A stretch of 64,000 bases of DNA, taken from the NCBI GenBank assembly GCA_034401795.1, contig CM067372.1, positions 14,669,070-14,733,069 on the forward strand. Reading direction: 5' to 3'. Positions within the stretch are counted from its first letter, which is position 1; every line of letters begins with the position of its first letter. Positions 1 to 11,930 of this stretch are shown one piece after another. The notes under the pieces were generated by a model. The model saw only the letters and a list, made by a program, of their open reading frames with translations, was not told the origin of the DNA and did not search any database. Both the position numbers and the translations under genes were made by a program. This stretch comes from Chaetoderma sp. LZ-2023a. Its lineage: Eukaryota; Mollusca; Caudofoveata; Chaetodermatida; Chaetodermatidae.

Positions 1-46
1 GTGTGAACATTCTGCTTCTCTGTAATGAACCTGTCCTGTTAGACAC
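1..46 (+). repeat. Representative satellite monomer (G-class, C at position 46)
   Basis: This first unit shows the common G-class form: GCTTC at positions 14-18 and TCC at 34-36. The second common form (A-class) has ACTCC at 14-18, and a mixed form has ACTTC. Position 46 is C here, which forms the palindrome CACGTG across the junction with the next unit (bases 44-49); the other frequent state is A. The pentamer TGAAC occurs twice in the unit, at 4-8 and 26-30, 22 bases apart, which hints at an older half-length unit. The phase is arbitrary and was chosen because the window starts there. Confidence 0.95.
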
Positions 47-466
47 GTGTGAACATTCTGCTTCTCTGTAAGGAACCTGACCTGTTAGACAAGTGTGAAC
101 ATTCTGCTTCTCTGTAAGGAACCGGACCTGTTAGACAAGTGTGAACATTCTGTTTCTCTGTAATGAACCTGACCTGTTAGACAAGTGTGAACATTCTGCT
201 TCTCTGTAATGAATCTGACCTGTTAGACACGTGTGAACATTCTACTTCTCTGTAATGAACCTGACCTGTTAGACAAGTGTGAACATTCTACTTCTCTGTA
301 ATGCACCTGTCATGTAAGACAAGTGTGAACATTCTACTCCTCTGTAATGAACCTGTCCTGTTAGACAAGTGTGAACATTCTACTCCTCTGTAATTCATCT
401 GACATGTTAGACAAGTGTGAACATTCTGCTTCTCTGTAATGAACCTGACCTGTTAGACACGTGTGA

Positions 467-1966
467 ACATTCTGCTTCTCTGTAATGAACATGTCCTGTT
501 AGACACGTGTGAACATTCTACTCCTCTGTAATGAACCTGTCCTGTTAGACACGTGTAAACATTCTACTCCTCTGTAATGAACCTGTCCTGTTAGACACGT
601 GTGAACATTCTACTCCTCTGTAAGGAACCTGTCCTGTTAGACACGTGTAAACATTCTACTCCTCTGTAATGAACCTGTCCTGTTAGACAAGTGTGAACAT
701 TATATTCCTCTGTAATGAACCTGTACTGTTAGATAAGTGTGAACATTCTGCTTCTATGTAATGACCCTGTCCTGTTAGACAAGTGTGGACATTCAACTCC
801 TCTATAATGAACCTGTCCTGTTAGACAAGTGTGGACATTCTACTCCTCTGTGATGAACATGTCCTGTTAGACAAGTGTGAACATTCTACTCCTCTGTAAT
901 GAACCTGACCTGTTAGACAAGTGTGAACATTCTACTCCTCTGTAATGAACCTGTCCTGTTTGACAAGTGTGAACATTCTGCTTCTCTGTAATGAATCTGA
1001 CCTGTTAGACACGTGTGAACATTCTACTTCTCTGTAATGAACCTGACCTGTTAGACAAGTGTGAACATTCTACTTCTCTGTAATGCACCTGTCATGTTAT
1101 ACAAGTGTGAACATTCTGCTTCTCTGTAAAGAACATGTCCTGTTAGACACGTGTGAACATTCTACTCCTCTGTAATGAACCTGTCCTGTTAGACACGTGT
1201 AAACATTCTGCTTCTCTGTAATGAACCTGTCCTGTTAGACAAGTGTGAACATTCTGCTTCTCTGTAATGAACCTGACCTGTTAGACACGTGTGAACATTC
1301 TGCTTCTCTGTAATGAATCTGACCTGTTAGACACGTGTGAACATTCTACTTCTCTGTAATGAACCTGACCTGTTAGACAAGTGTGAACATTCTACTTCTC
1401 TGTAATGCACCTGTCATGTTAGACAAGTGTGAACATTCTGCTTCTCTGTAATGAACATGTCCTGTTAGACACGTGTGAACATTCTACTCCTCTGTAATGA
1501 ACCTGTCCTGTTAGACACGTGTAAACATTCTACTCCTCTGTAATGAACCTGTCCTGTTAGACACGTGTGAACATTCTACTCCTCTGTAAGGAACCTGTCC
1601 TGTTAGACACGTGTAAACATTCTACTCCTCTGTAATGAACCTGTCCTGTTAGACAAGTGTGAACATTATATTCCTCTGTAATGAACCTGTACTGTTAGAT
1701 AAGTGTGAACATTCTGCTTCTATGTAATGACCCTGTCCTGTTAGACAAGTGTGGACATTCAACTCCTCTATAATGAACCTGTTCTGTTAGACAAGTGTGG
1801 ACATTCTACTCCTCTGTGATGAACATGTCCTGTTAGACAAGTGTGAACATTCTACTCCTCTGTAATGAACCTGACCTGTTAGACAAGTGTGAACATTCTA
1901 CTCCTCTGTAATGAACCTGTCCTGTTAGACAAGTGTGAACATTCTGCTTCTCTGTAATGAACCTGT
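467..1966 (+). repeat. 966-bp offset repeat (21 monomers), two partial copies
   Basis: About 467-1,000 matches about 1,433-1,966. The marker monomer with TATATTCC in place of TCTACTCC starts that motif at 701 and 1,667, exactly 966 bp apart. It is followed in both copies by the variants CTGTACTG and AGATAAG and then by the rare ATGACCC. The same marker series returns near 4,059, 6,819 and 9,579. Confidence 0.85.
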
Positions 1967-4058
1967 CCTGTTAGACACGTGTGAACATTCTGATTCTCTG
2001 TAATGAAGCTGTCCTGTTAGACAAGTGTGAACATTCTACTCCTCTGTAATGAACCTGTCCTCTTAGACAAGTGTGAACATTCTACTCGTCTGTAATGAAC
2101 CTGACCTGTTAGACACGTGTGAACATTCTGCTTCGCTGTAAGGAACCTGACATGTTAGACAAGTGTGAACATTCTGCTTCTCTGTAATGAACCTGTCCTG
2201 TTAGACACGTGTGAACATTCTGCTTCTCTGTAAGGAACCTGACCTGTTAGACAAGTGTGAACATTCTGCTTCTCTGTAAGGAACCGGACCTGTTAGACAA
2301 GTGTGAACATTCTGTTTCTCTGTAATGAACCTGACCTGTTAGACAAGTGTGAACATTCTGCTTCTCTGTAATGAATCTGACCTGTTAGACACGTGTGAAC
2401 ATTCTACTTCTCTGTAATGAACCTGACCTGTTAGACAAGTGTGAACATTCTACTTCTCTGTAATGCACCTGTCATGTAAGACAAGTGTGAACATTCTACT
2501 CCTCTGTAATGAACCTGTCCTGTTAGACAAGTGTGAACATTCTACTCCTCTGTAATTCATCTGACATGTTAGACAAGTGTGAACATTCTGCTTCTCTGTA
2601 ATGAACCTGACCTGTTAGACACGTGTGAACATTCTGCTTCTCTGTAATGAATCTGACCTGTTAGACACGTGTGAACATTCTACTTCTCTGTAATGAACCT
2701 GACCTGTTAGACAAGTGTGAACATTCTACTTCTCTGTAATGCACCTGTCATGTAAGACAAGTGTGAACATTCTACTCCTCTGTAATGAACCTGTCCTGTT
2801 AGACAAGTGTGAACATTCTACTCCTCTATAATGAAGCTGTCCTGGCAGACAAGTGTGAACATTCTACTCCTCTGCAATGAACCTGTCCTGTTAGACAAGT
2901 GTGAACATTCTGCTTCTCTGTAATGAACCTGTCCTGCTAGACAAGTGTGGACATTCTACTCCTCTGTAATGAACCTGTCCTGTTAGACACGTGTGAACAT
3001 TCTACTCCTCTGTAATGAACCTGTCATGTTAGACAAGTGCGAACATTCTGCTCCTCTGTAAGGAACCTGACATGTTAGACAAGTGTGAACATTCTGCTTC
3101 TCAGTAATGAACCTGACCTGTTAGACAAGTGTGAACATTCTACTCCTCTGTAATGAACCTGTCCTGTTAGACAAGTGTGAACATTCTGCCTCTCTGTAAT
3201 GAACCTGACCTGTTAGTCAAGTGTGAACATTCTGCTTCTCTGTAATGAACCTGTCCTGTTAGACAAGTGTGAAGATTCTGCTTCTCTGTAATGAACCTGT
3301 CCTGTTAGACACGTCTGAACATTCTACTCCTCTGTAATGAACCTGTCCTGTTAGACACGTGTGAACATTCTACTCCTCTGTAATGAACCTGTCCTGTTAG
3401 ACAAGTGTGAACATTCTGCTTCTCTGTAATGAACGTATCCTGTTAGACAAGTGTGAACATTCTACTCCTCTGTAAAGAACCTGTCCTGTTAGACACGTGT
3501 GAACATTCGGCTTCTCTGTACTGAACCTGTCCTGTTAGAGAAGTGTGGACATTCTGCTTCTCTGTAATGAATCTGACCTCTTAGACACGTGTGAACATTC
3601 TACTTCTCTGTAATGAACCTGACCTGTTAGACAAGTGTGAACATTCTACTTCTCTGTAATGCACCTGTCATGTTAGACAAGTGTGAACAATCTGCTTCTC
3701 TGTAATGAACATGTCCGGTTAGACACGTGTGAACATTCTGCTTCTCTGTAATGAACCTGACCTGTTAGACACGTGTGAACATTCTACTCCTCTGTAATGA
3801 ACCTGTCCTGTTAGACACGTGTGAACATTCTACTCCTCTGTAATGAAACTGTCCTGTTAGACAAGTGTGAACATTCTGCTTCTCTGTAATGAACGTATCC
3901 TGTTAGACAAGTGTGAACATTCTACTCCTCTGTAAAGAACCTGTCCTGTTAGACACGTGTGAACATTCGGCTTCTCTGTACTGAACCTGTCGTGTTAGAG
4001 AAGTGTGAACATTCTACTTCTCTGTGATGAACCTGACCTGTTAGACCAGTGTGAACAT
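1966..4058 (+). repeat. Mixed monomer block without one clear long period
   Basis: This stretch is satellite throughout. It contains the right half of the 2,162-bp pair and a local repetition of a group carrying ATTCGGCTTC with CTGTACTGAAC at about 3,508 and 3,968 (460 bp, 10 monomers apart). The monomer with GTGCGAAC and GCTCC at 3,037 recurs at 5,659, 7,913 and 30,502. I see no insertion of other sequence. Confidence 0.8.
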
Positions 4059-7000
4059 TATATTTCTCTGTAATGAACCTGTACTGTTAGATAAGTGTGA
4101 ACATTCTGCTTCTATGTAATGACCCTGTCCTGTTAGACAAGTGTGGACATTCAACTCCTCTGTAATGAACCTGTCCTGTTAGACAAGTGTGGACATTCTA
4201 CTCCTCTGTGATGAACATGTCCTGTTAGACAAGTGTGAACATTCTACTCCTCTGTAATGAACCTGACCTGTTAGACAAGTGTGAACATTCTACTCCTCTG
4301 TAATGAACCTGTCCTGTTAGACAAGTGTGAACATTCTGCTTCTCTGTAATGAACCTGTCCTGTTAGACACGTGTGAACATTCTGCTTCTCTGTAATGAAG
4401 CTGTCCTGTTAGACAAGTGTGAACATTCTACTCCTCTGTAATGAACCTGTCCTCTTAGACAAGTGTGAACATTCTACTCGTCTGTAATGAACCTGACCTG
4501 TTAGACACGTGTGAACATTCTGCTTCGCTGTAAGGAACCTGACATGTTAGACAAGTGTGAACATTCTGCTTCTCTGTAATGAACCTGTCCTGTTAGACAC
4601 GTGTGAACATTCTGCTTCTCTGTAAGGAACCTGACCTGGTAGACAAGTGTGAACATTCTGCTTCTCTGGAAGGAACCGGACCTGTTAGACAAGTGTGAAC
4701 ATTCTGTTTCTCTGTAATGAACCTGTCCTGTTAGACAAGTGTGAACATTCTGCTTCTCTGTAATGAACCTGTCCTGTTAGACACGTGTGAACATTCTGCT
4801 TCTCTGTAATGAAGCTGTCCTGTTAGACAAGTGTGAACATTCTACTCCTCTGTAATGAACCTGTCCTCTTAGACAAGTGTGAACATTCTACTCGTCTGTA
4901 ATGAACCTGACCTGTTAGACACGTGTGAACATTCTGCTTCGCTGTAAGGAACCTGACATGTTAGACAAGTGTGAACATTCTGCTTCTCTGTAATGAACCT
5001 GTCCTGTTAGACACGTGTGAACATTCTGCTTCTCTGTAAGGAACCTGACCTGTTAGACAAGTGTGAACATTCTGCTTCTCTGGAAGGAACCGGACCTGTT
5101 AGACAAGTGTGAACATTCTGTTTCTCTGTAATGAACCTGACCTGTTAGACAAGTGTGAACATTCTGCTTCTCTGTAATGAACCTGTCCTGTTAGACACGT
5201 GTGAACATTCTGCTTCTCTGTAAGGAACCTGACCTGTTAGACAAGTGTGAACATTCTGCTTCTCTGTAAGGAACCTGACCTGTTAGACAAGTGTGAACAT
5301 TCTGCTTCTATATAATGAACATGCTCTGTTAGACAAGTGTGAACATTCTACTCTTCCGTAATGAACCTGATCTGTTAGACAAGTGTAAACATTCTACTCC
5401 TCTGTAATGAACCTGTCCTGTTAGACAAGTGTGAACATTCTACTCCTCTATAATGAAGCTGTCCTGTTAGACAAGTGTGAACATTCTACTCCTCTGCAAT
5501 GAACCTGTCCTGTTAGACAAGTGTGAACATTCTGCTTCTCTGTAATGAACCTGTCCTGCTAGACAAGTGTGGACATTCTACTCCTCTGTAATGAACCTGT
5601 CCTGTTAGACACGTGTGAACATTCTACTCCTCTGTAATGAACCTGTCATGTTAGACAAGTGCGAACATTCTGCTCCTCTGTAAGGAACCTGACATGTTAG
5701 ACAAGTGTGAACATTCTGCTTCTCAGTAATGAACCTGACCTGTTAGACAAGTGTGAACATTCTACTCCTCTGTAATGAACCTGTCCTGTTAGACAAGTGT
5801 GAACATTCTGCCTCTCTGTAATGAACCTGACCTGTTAGTCAAGTGTGAACATTCTGCTTCTCTGTAATGAACCTGTCCTGTTAGACAAGTGTGAAGATTC
5901 TGCTTCTCTGTAATGAACCTGTCCTGTTAGACACGTCTGAACATTCTACTCCTCTGTAATGAACCTGACCTGTTAGACACGTGTGAACATTCTACTTCTC
6001 TGTAATGCACCTGACATGTTAGACAAGTGTGACCATTCTACTTCTCCGTAATGCATCTGACATGTTAGACAAGTGTGAACATTCTGCTTCTCTGTAATGA
6101 ACCTGACCTGTTATACACGTGTGAACATTCTGCTTCTCTGTAATGAATCTGACCTGTTAGACACGTGTGAACATTCTACTTCTCTGTAATGAACCTGACC
6201 TGTTAGACAAGTGTGAACATTCTACTTCTCTGTAATGCACCTGTCATGTTAGACAAGTGTGAACATTCTGTTTCTCTGTAAAGAACATGTCCTGTTAGAC
6301 ACGTGTGAACATTCTACTCCTCTGTAATGAACCTGTCCTGTTAGACACGTGTAAACATTCTGCTTCTCTGTAATGCATCTGATATGTTAGACAAGTGTGA
6401 ACATTCTGCTTCTCTGTAATGAACCTGACCTGTTAGACACGTGTGAACATTCTGCTTCTCTGTAATGAATCTGACCTGTTAGACACGTGTGAACATTCTA
6501 CTTCTCTGTAATGAACCTGACCTGTTAGACAAGTGTGAACATTCTACTTCTCTGTAATGCACCTGTCATGTTAGACAAGTGTGAACATTCTGCTTCTCTG
6601 TAATGAACATGTCCTGTTAGACACGTGTGAACATTCTACTCCTCTGTAATGAACCTGTCCTGTTAGACACGTGTAAACATTCTACTCCTCTGTAATGAAC
6701 CTGTCCTGTTAGACACGTGTGAACATTCTACTCCTCTGTAAGGAACCTGTCCTGTTAGACACGTGTAAACATTCTACTCCTCTGTAATGAACCTGTCCTG
6801 TTAGACAAGTGTGAACATTATATTCCTCTGTAATGAACCTGTACTGTTAGATAAGTGTGAACATTCTGCTTCTATGTAATGACCCTGTCCTGTTAGACAA
6901 GTGTGGACATTCAACTCCTCTATAATGAACCTGTCCTGTTAGACAAGTGTGGACATTCTACTCCTCTGTGATGAACATGTCCTGTTAGACAAGTGTGAAC

Positions 7001-7567
7001 ATTCTACTCCTCTGTAATGAACCTGACCTGTTAGACAAGTGTGAACATTCTACTCCTCTGTAATGAACCTGTCCTGTTAGACAAGTGTGAACATTCTGCT
7101 TCTCTGTAATGAACCTGTCCTGTTAGACACGTGTGAACATTCTGATTCTCTGTAATGAAGCTGTCCTGTTAGACAAGTGTGAACATTCTACTCCTCTGTA
7201 ATGAACCTGTCCTCTTAGACAAGTGTGAACATTCTACTCGTCTGTAATGAACCTGACCTGTTAGACACGTGTGAACATTCTGCTTCGCTGTAAGGAACCT
7301 GACATGTTAGACAAGTGTGAACATTCTGCTTCTCTGTAATGAACCTGTCCTGTTAGACACGTGTGAACATTCTGCTTCTCTGTAAGGAACCTGACCTGTT
7401 AGACAAGTGTGAACATTCTGCTTCTCTGTAAGGAACCGGACCTGTTAGACAAGTGTGAACATTCTGTTTCTCTGTAATGAACCTGACCTGTTAGACAAGT
7501 GTGAACATTCTGCTTCTCTGTAATGAACCTGTCCTGTTAGACACGTGTGAACATTCTGCTTCTCTGT
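4059..7567 (+). repeat. 2,760-bp offset repeat (60 monomers)
   Basis: The TATATT marker at 4,059 recurs at 6,819, and the AACCGGACC marker moves from 4,673 to 7,433, both at 2,760 bp. Similarity is continuous over about 750 bp (4,059-4,807 against 6,819-7,567), then breaks where the first copy enters a 414-bp duplication. The TATATT marker also occurs at 9,579, again 2,760 bp further on. Confidence 0.85.
4321..5222 (+). repeat. 414-bp tandem duplication (9 monomers)
   Basis: Bases 4,321-4,734 repeat at 4,735-5,148, and the match runs on to about 5,222. Both copies carry the rare TCTGGAAGG variant followed by AACCGGACC (at 4,673 and 5,087). The 2,760-bp-related block at 7.1-7.6 kb has only one copy of this segment and lacks the TGGAAG change, so this duplication looks younger than the split between those two blocks. 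Confidence 0.88.
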
Positions 7568-9072
7568 AAGGAACCTGACCTGTTAGACAAGTGTGAACAT
7601 TCTGCTTCTCTGTAAGGAACCTGACCTGTTAGACAAGTGTGAACATTCTGCTTCTCTATAATGAACCTGCTCTGTTAGACAAGTGTGAACATTCTACTCT
7701 TCCGTAATGAACCTGATCTGTTAGACAAGTGTAAACATTCTACTCCTCTGTAATGAACCTGTCCTGTTAGACAAGTGTGAACATTCTGCTTCTCTGTAAT
7801 GAACCTGTCCTGCTAGACAAGTGTGGACATTCTACTCCTCTGTAATGAACCTGTCCTGTTAGACACGTGTGAACATTCTACTCCTCTGTAATGAACCTGT
7901 CATGTTAGACAAGTGCGAACATTCTGCTCCTCTGTAAGGAACCTGACATGTTAGACAAGTGTGAACATTCTGCTTCTCAGTAATGAACCTGACCTGTTAG
8001 ACAAGTGTGAACATTCTACTCCTCTGTAATGAACCTGTCCTGTTAGACAAGTGTGAACATTCTGCCTCTCTGTAATGAACCTGACCTGTTAGTCAAGTGT
8101 GAACATTCTGCTTCTCTGTAATGAACCTGTCCTGTTAGACAAGTGTGAAGATTCTGCTTCTCTGTAATGAACCTGTCCTGTTAGACACGTCTGAACATTC
8201 TACTCCTCTGTAATGAACCTGACCTGTTAGACACGTGTGAACATTCTACTTCTCTGTAATGCACCTGACATGTTAGACAAGTGTGACCATTCTACTTCTC
8301 CGTAATGCATCTGACATGTTAGACAAGTGTGAACATTCTGCTTCTCTGTAATGAACCTGACCTGTTAGACACGTGTGAACATTCTGCTTCTCTGTAATGA
8401 ATCTGACCTGTTAGACACGTGTGAACATTCTATTTCTCTGTAATGAACCTGACCTGTTAGACAAGTGTGAACATTCTACTTCTCTGTAATGCACCTGTCA
8501 TGTTAGACAAGTGTGAACATTCTGCTTCTCTGTAAAGAACATGTCCTGTTAGACAAGTGTGAACATTCTACTCCTCTGTAATGAACCTGTCCTGTTAGAC
8601 ACGTGTAAACATTCTGCTTCTCTGTAATGCATCTGATATGTTAGACAAGTGTGAACATTCTGCTTCTCTGTAATGAACCTGAGCTGTTAGACACGTGTGA
8701 ACATTCTGCTTCTCTGTAATGAATCTGACCTGTTAGACACGTGTGAACATTCTACTTCTCTGTAATGAACCTGACCTGTTAGACAAGTGTGAACATTCTA
8801 CTTCTCTGTAATGCACCTGTCATGTTAGACAAGTGTGAACATTCTGCTTCTCTGTAATGAACATGTCCTGTTAGACACGTGTGAACATTCTACTCCTCTG
8901 TAATGAACCTGTCCTGTTAGACACGTGTAAACATTCTACTCCTCTGTAATGAACCTGTCCTGTTAGACACGTGTGAACATTCTACTCCTCTGTAAGGAAC
9001 CTGTCCTGTTAGACACGTGTAAACATTCTACTCCTCTGTAATGAACCTGTCCTGTTAGACAAGTGTGAACAT
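5521..9072 (+). repeat. 2,254-bp offset repeat (49 monomers), about 1.3 kb per copy
   Basis: About 5,521-6,818 matches 7,775-9,072. Shared rare markers are GTGCGAAC at 5,659/7,913 and GACCATTC with TCTCCGTAATG at 6,031/8,285. The match stops at the TATATT monomer (6,819), which the second copy replaces with an ordinary TCTACTCC monomer. A neighbouring pair of markers, GCTCTG at 5,323/7,669, has an offset of 2,346 bp (51 monomers), showing that two monomers were gained or lost between the blocks. Confidence 0.85.
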
Positions 9073-11930
9073 TCTACTCCTCTGTAATGAACCTGTCATG
9101 TTAGACAAGTGTGAACAATCTGCTTCTCTGTAATGAACATGTCCGGTTAGACACGTGTGAACATTCTGCTTCTCTGTAATGAACCTGACCTGTTAGACAC
9201 GTGTGAACATTCTACTCCTCTGTAATGAACCTGTCCTGTTAGACACGTGTGAACATTCTGCTTCTCTGTAATGAACATGTCATGTTAGACAGGTGTGAAC
9301 ATTCTGCTTATCTGTAATGAACCTGTCATGTTAGACACGTGTGAACATTCTACTCCTCTGTAATGAACCTGTCCTGTTAGACAAGTGTGAACATTCTGCT
9401 TCTCTGTAATGAACGTATCCTGTTAGACAAGTGTGAACATTCTACTCCTCTGTAAAGAACCTGTCCTGTTAGACACGTGTGAACATTCGGCTTCTCTGTA
9501 CTGAATCTGTCCTGTTAGAGAAGTGTGAACATTCTACTTCTCTGTGATGAACCTGACCTGTTAGACAAGTGTGAACATTATATTCCTCTGTAATGAACCT
9601 GTACAGTTAGACAAGTGTGGACATTCTACTCCTCTGTAATGAACCTGTCCTGTTAGACAAGTGTGAACATTCTACTCCTCTGTAATGAACCCGTCCTGTT
9701 AGACAAGTGTGAACATTCTGCTTCTCTGTAATGAACCTGTCCTGTTAGACAAGTGTGAACATTCTGCTTCTCAGTAATGAACCTGACCTGTTAGACAAGT
9801 GTGAACATTCTACTCCTCTGTAATGAACCTGTCCTGTTAGACAAGTGTGAACATTCTGCCTCTCTGTAATGAACCTGAGCTGTTAGTCAAGTGTGAACAT
9901 TCTGCTTCTCTGTAATGAAGCTGTCCTGTTAGACAAGTGTGAAGATTCTGCTTCTCTGTAATGAACCTGTCCTGTTAGACACGTGTGAACATTCTACTCC
10001 TCTGTAATGAACCTGACCTGTTAGACACGTGTGAACATTCTACTTCTCTGTAATGCACCTGACATGTTAGACAAGTGTGAACATTCTACTTCTCTGTAAT
10101 GCATCTGACATGTTAGACACGTGTGAACATTCTGCTTCTCTGTAATGAACCTGACCTGTTAGACACGTGTGAACATTCTCCTTCTCTGTAATGAATATGA
10201 CCTGTTAGACACGTGTGAACATTCTACTTCTCTGTAATGAACCTGACCTGTTAGACAAGTGTTAACATTCTACTTCTCTGTAATGCACCTGTCATGTTAG
10301 ACAAGTGTGAACAATCTGCTTCTCTGTAATGAACATGTCCGGTTAGACACGTGTGAACATTCTGCTTCTCTGTAATGAACCTGACATGTTAGACACGTGT
10401 GAACATTCTACTCCTCTGTAATGAACCTGTCCTGTTAGACACGTGTGAACATTCTGCTTCTCTGTAATGAACATGTCATGTTAGACAAGTTTGAACATTC
10501 TGCTTATCTGTAATGAACCTGTCATGTTAGACAAGTGTAAACATTCTGCTTCTCTGTAATGAACCTGTCCTGTTAGACACGTGTGAACATTCTACTCCTC
10601 TGTAATGAACCTGTCCTGTTAGACAAGTGTGAACATTCTGCTTCTCTGTAATGAACGTATCCTGTTAGACAAGTGTGAACATTCTACTCCTCTGTAAAGA
10701 ACCTGTCCTGTTAGACACGTGTGAACATTCGGCTTCTCTGTACTGAACCTGTCCTGTTAGAGAAATGTGAACATTCTACTTCTCTGTGATGAACCTGACC
10801 TGTTAGACAAGTGTGAACATTATATTCCTCTGTAATGAACCTGTACTGTTAGATAAGTGTGAACATTCTGCTTCTCTGTAATGACCCTGTCCTGTTAGAC
10901 AAGTGTGGACATTCAACTCCTCTGTAATGAACCTGTCCTGTTAGACAAGTGTGGACATTCTACTCCTCTGTAATGAACCTGTCCTGTTAGACATGTGTGA
11001 ACATTCTGCTTCTCTGTAATGAACCTGAACTGTTAGACAAGTGTGAACATTCTACTCCTCTGTAATGAACCTGTCCTGTTAGACAAGTGTGAACATTCTG
11101 CTTCTCTGTAATGAACCTGTCCTGTTAGACACGTGTGAACATTCTGCTTCTCTGTAATGAAGCTGTCCTGTTAGACAAGTGTGAACATTCTACTCCTCTG
11201 TAATGAACCTGTCCTGTTAGACAAGTGTCAACATTCTACTCGTCCGTAATGAACCTGTCCTGTTAGACACGTGTGAACATTCTGCTTCTCTGTAAGGAAC
11301 CTGACCTGGTAGACAAGTGTGAACATTCTGCTTCTCTGTAAGGAACCGGACCTGTTAGACAAGTGTGAACATTCTGCTTCTCTGTAAGGAACCTGTCCTG
11401 TTAGACACGTGTGAACATTCTGCTTCTCTGTAAGGAACCTGACCTGTTAGACAAGTGTGAATATTCTGCTTCTCTGTAAAGGAACCTGACCTGTTAGACA
11501 AGTGTGAACATTCTGCTTCTCTACAATGAACCTGATCTGTTAGACAAGTGTGAACATTCTACTCCTCCGTAATGAACCTGATCTGTTAGACAAGTGTAAA
11601 CATTCTACTCCTCTGTAATGAACGTGTCCTGTTAGACAAGTGTGAACATTCTACTCCTCTATAATGAAGCTGTCCTGTTAGACAAGTGTGAACATTCTAC
11701 TCCTCTGCAATGAACCTGTCCTATATGACAAGTGTGAACATTCTGCTTCTCTGTAATGAACCTGTCCTGCTAGACAAGTGTGGACATTCTACTCCTCTGT
11801 AATGAACCTGTCCTGTTAGACACGTGTAAACATTCTACTCCTCTGTAATGAACCTGTCCTGTTAGACACGTGTGAACATTCTACTCCTCTGTAAGGAACC
11901 TGTCCTGTTAGACACGTGTAAACATTCTAC
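9073..11930 (+). repeat. Mixed block with 1,242-bp offset (27 monomers)
   Basis: The TATATTCC marker at 9,579 recurs at 10,821, 1,242 bp later, preceded in both places by the ATTCGGCTTC and GTGATGAAC monomers. GAACAATCTG with ATGTCCGG occurs at about 9,112 and 10,308. The block holds the first perfect AGGTGTGAA site (9,291) and the first 1-bp insertion of the window (TAAAGG at 11,477). It leads into the 3,359-bp HOR; immediately upstream of that point the offset to the next unit is 3,451 bp (75 monomers plus 1 base), so two monomers were lost or gained. Confidence 0.78.

Larger units (their letters stand above)
1..2650 (+). repeat. Block pair with 2,162-bp offset (47 monomers)
   Basis: Bases 1 to about 490 recur at 2,163 to about 2,650. 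A diagnostic substitution that turns AACCTGACC into AACCGGACC lies in the monomers at 93 and 2,255, and the following monomer in both copies has TGTTTC in place of TGCTTC. The match ends near 490/2,650, where one copy continues with AACATGTCC and the other with AATCTGACC. The stretch between the two copies holds further blocks of the same satellite. Confidence 0.85.

Noticed and set aside
47..138. Splice-site-like motifs (GTAAGG in the T-to-G variant and CCTGTTAG as acceptor)
   Set aside because: They recur with the satellite and have no exon-like open sequence beside them; such short matches are expected in any array of this size.
5308..5316. TATAAT promoter-like box in CTATATAATG and CTCTATAATG variants
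   Set aside because: It is a point variant of CTGTAATG in scattered monomers, without a partner element or a gene downstream.
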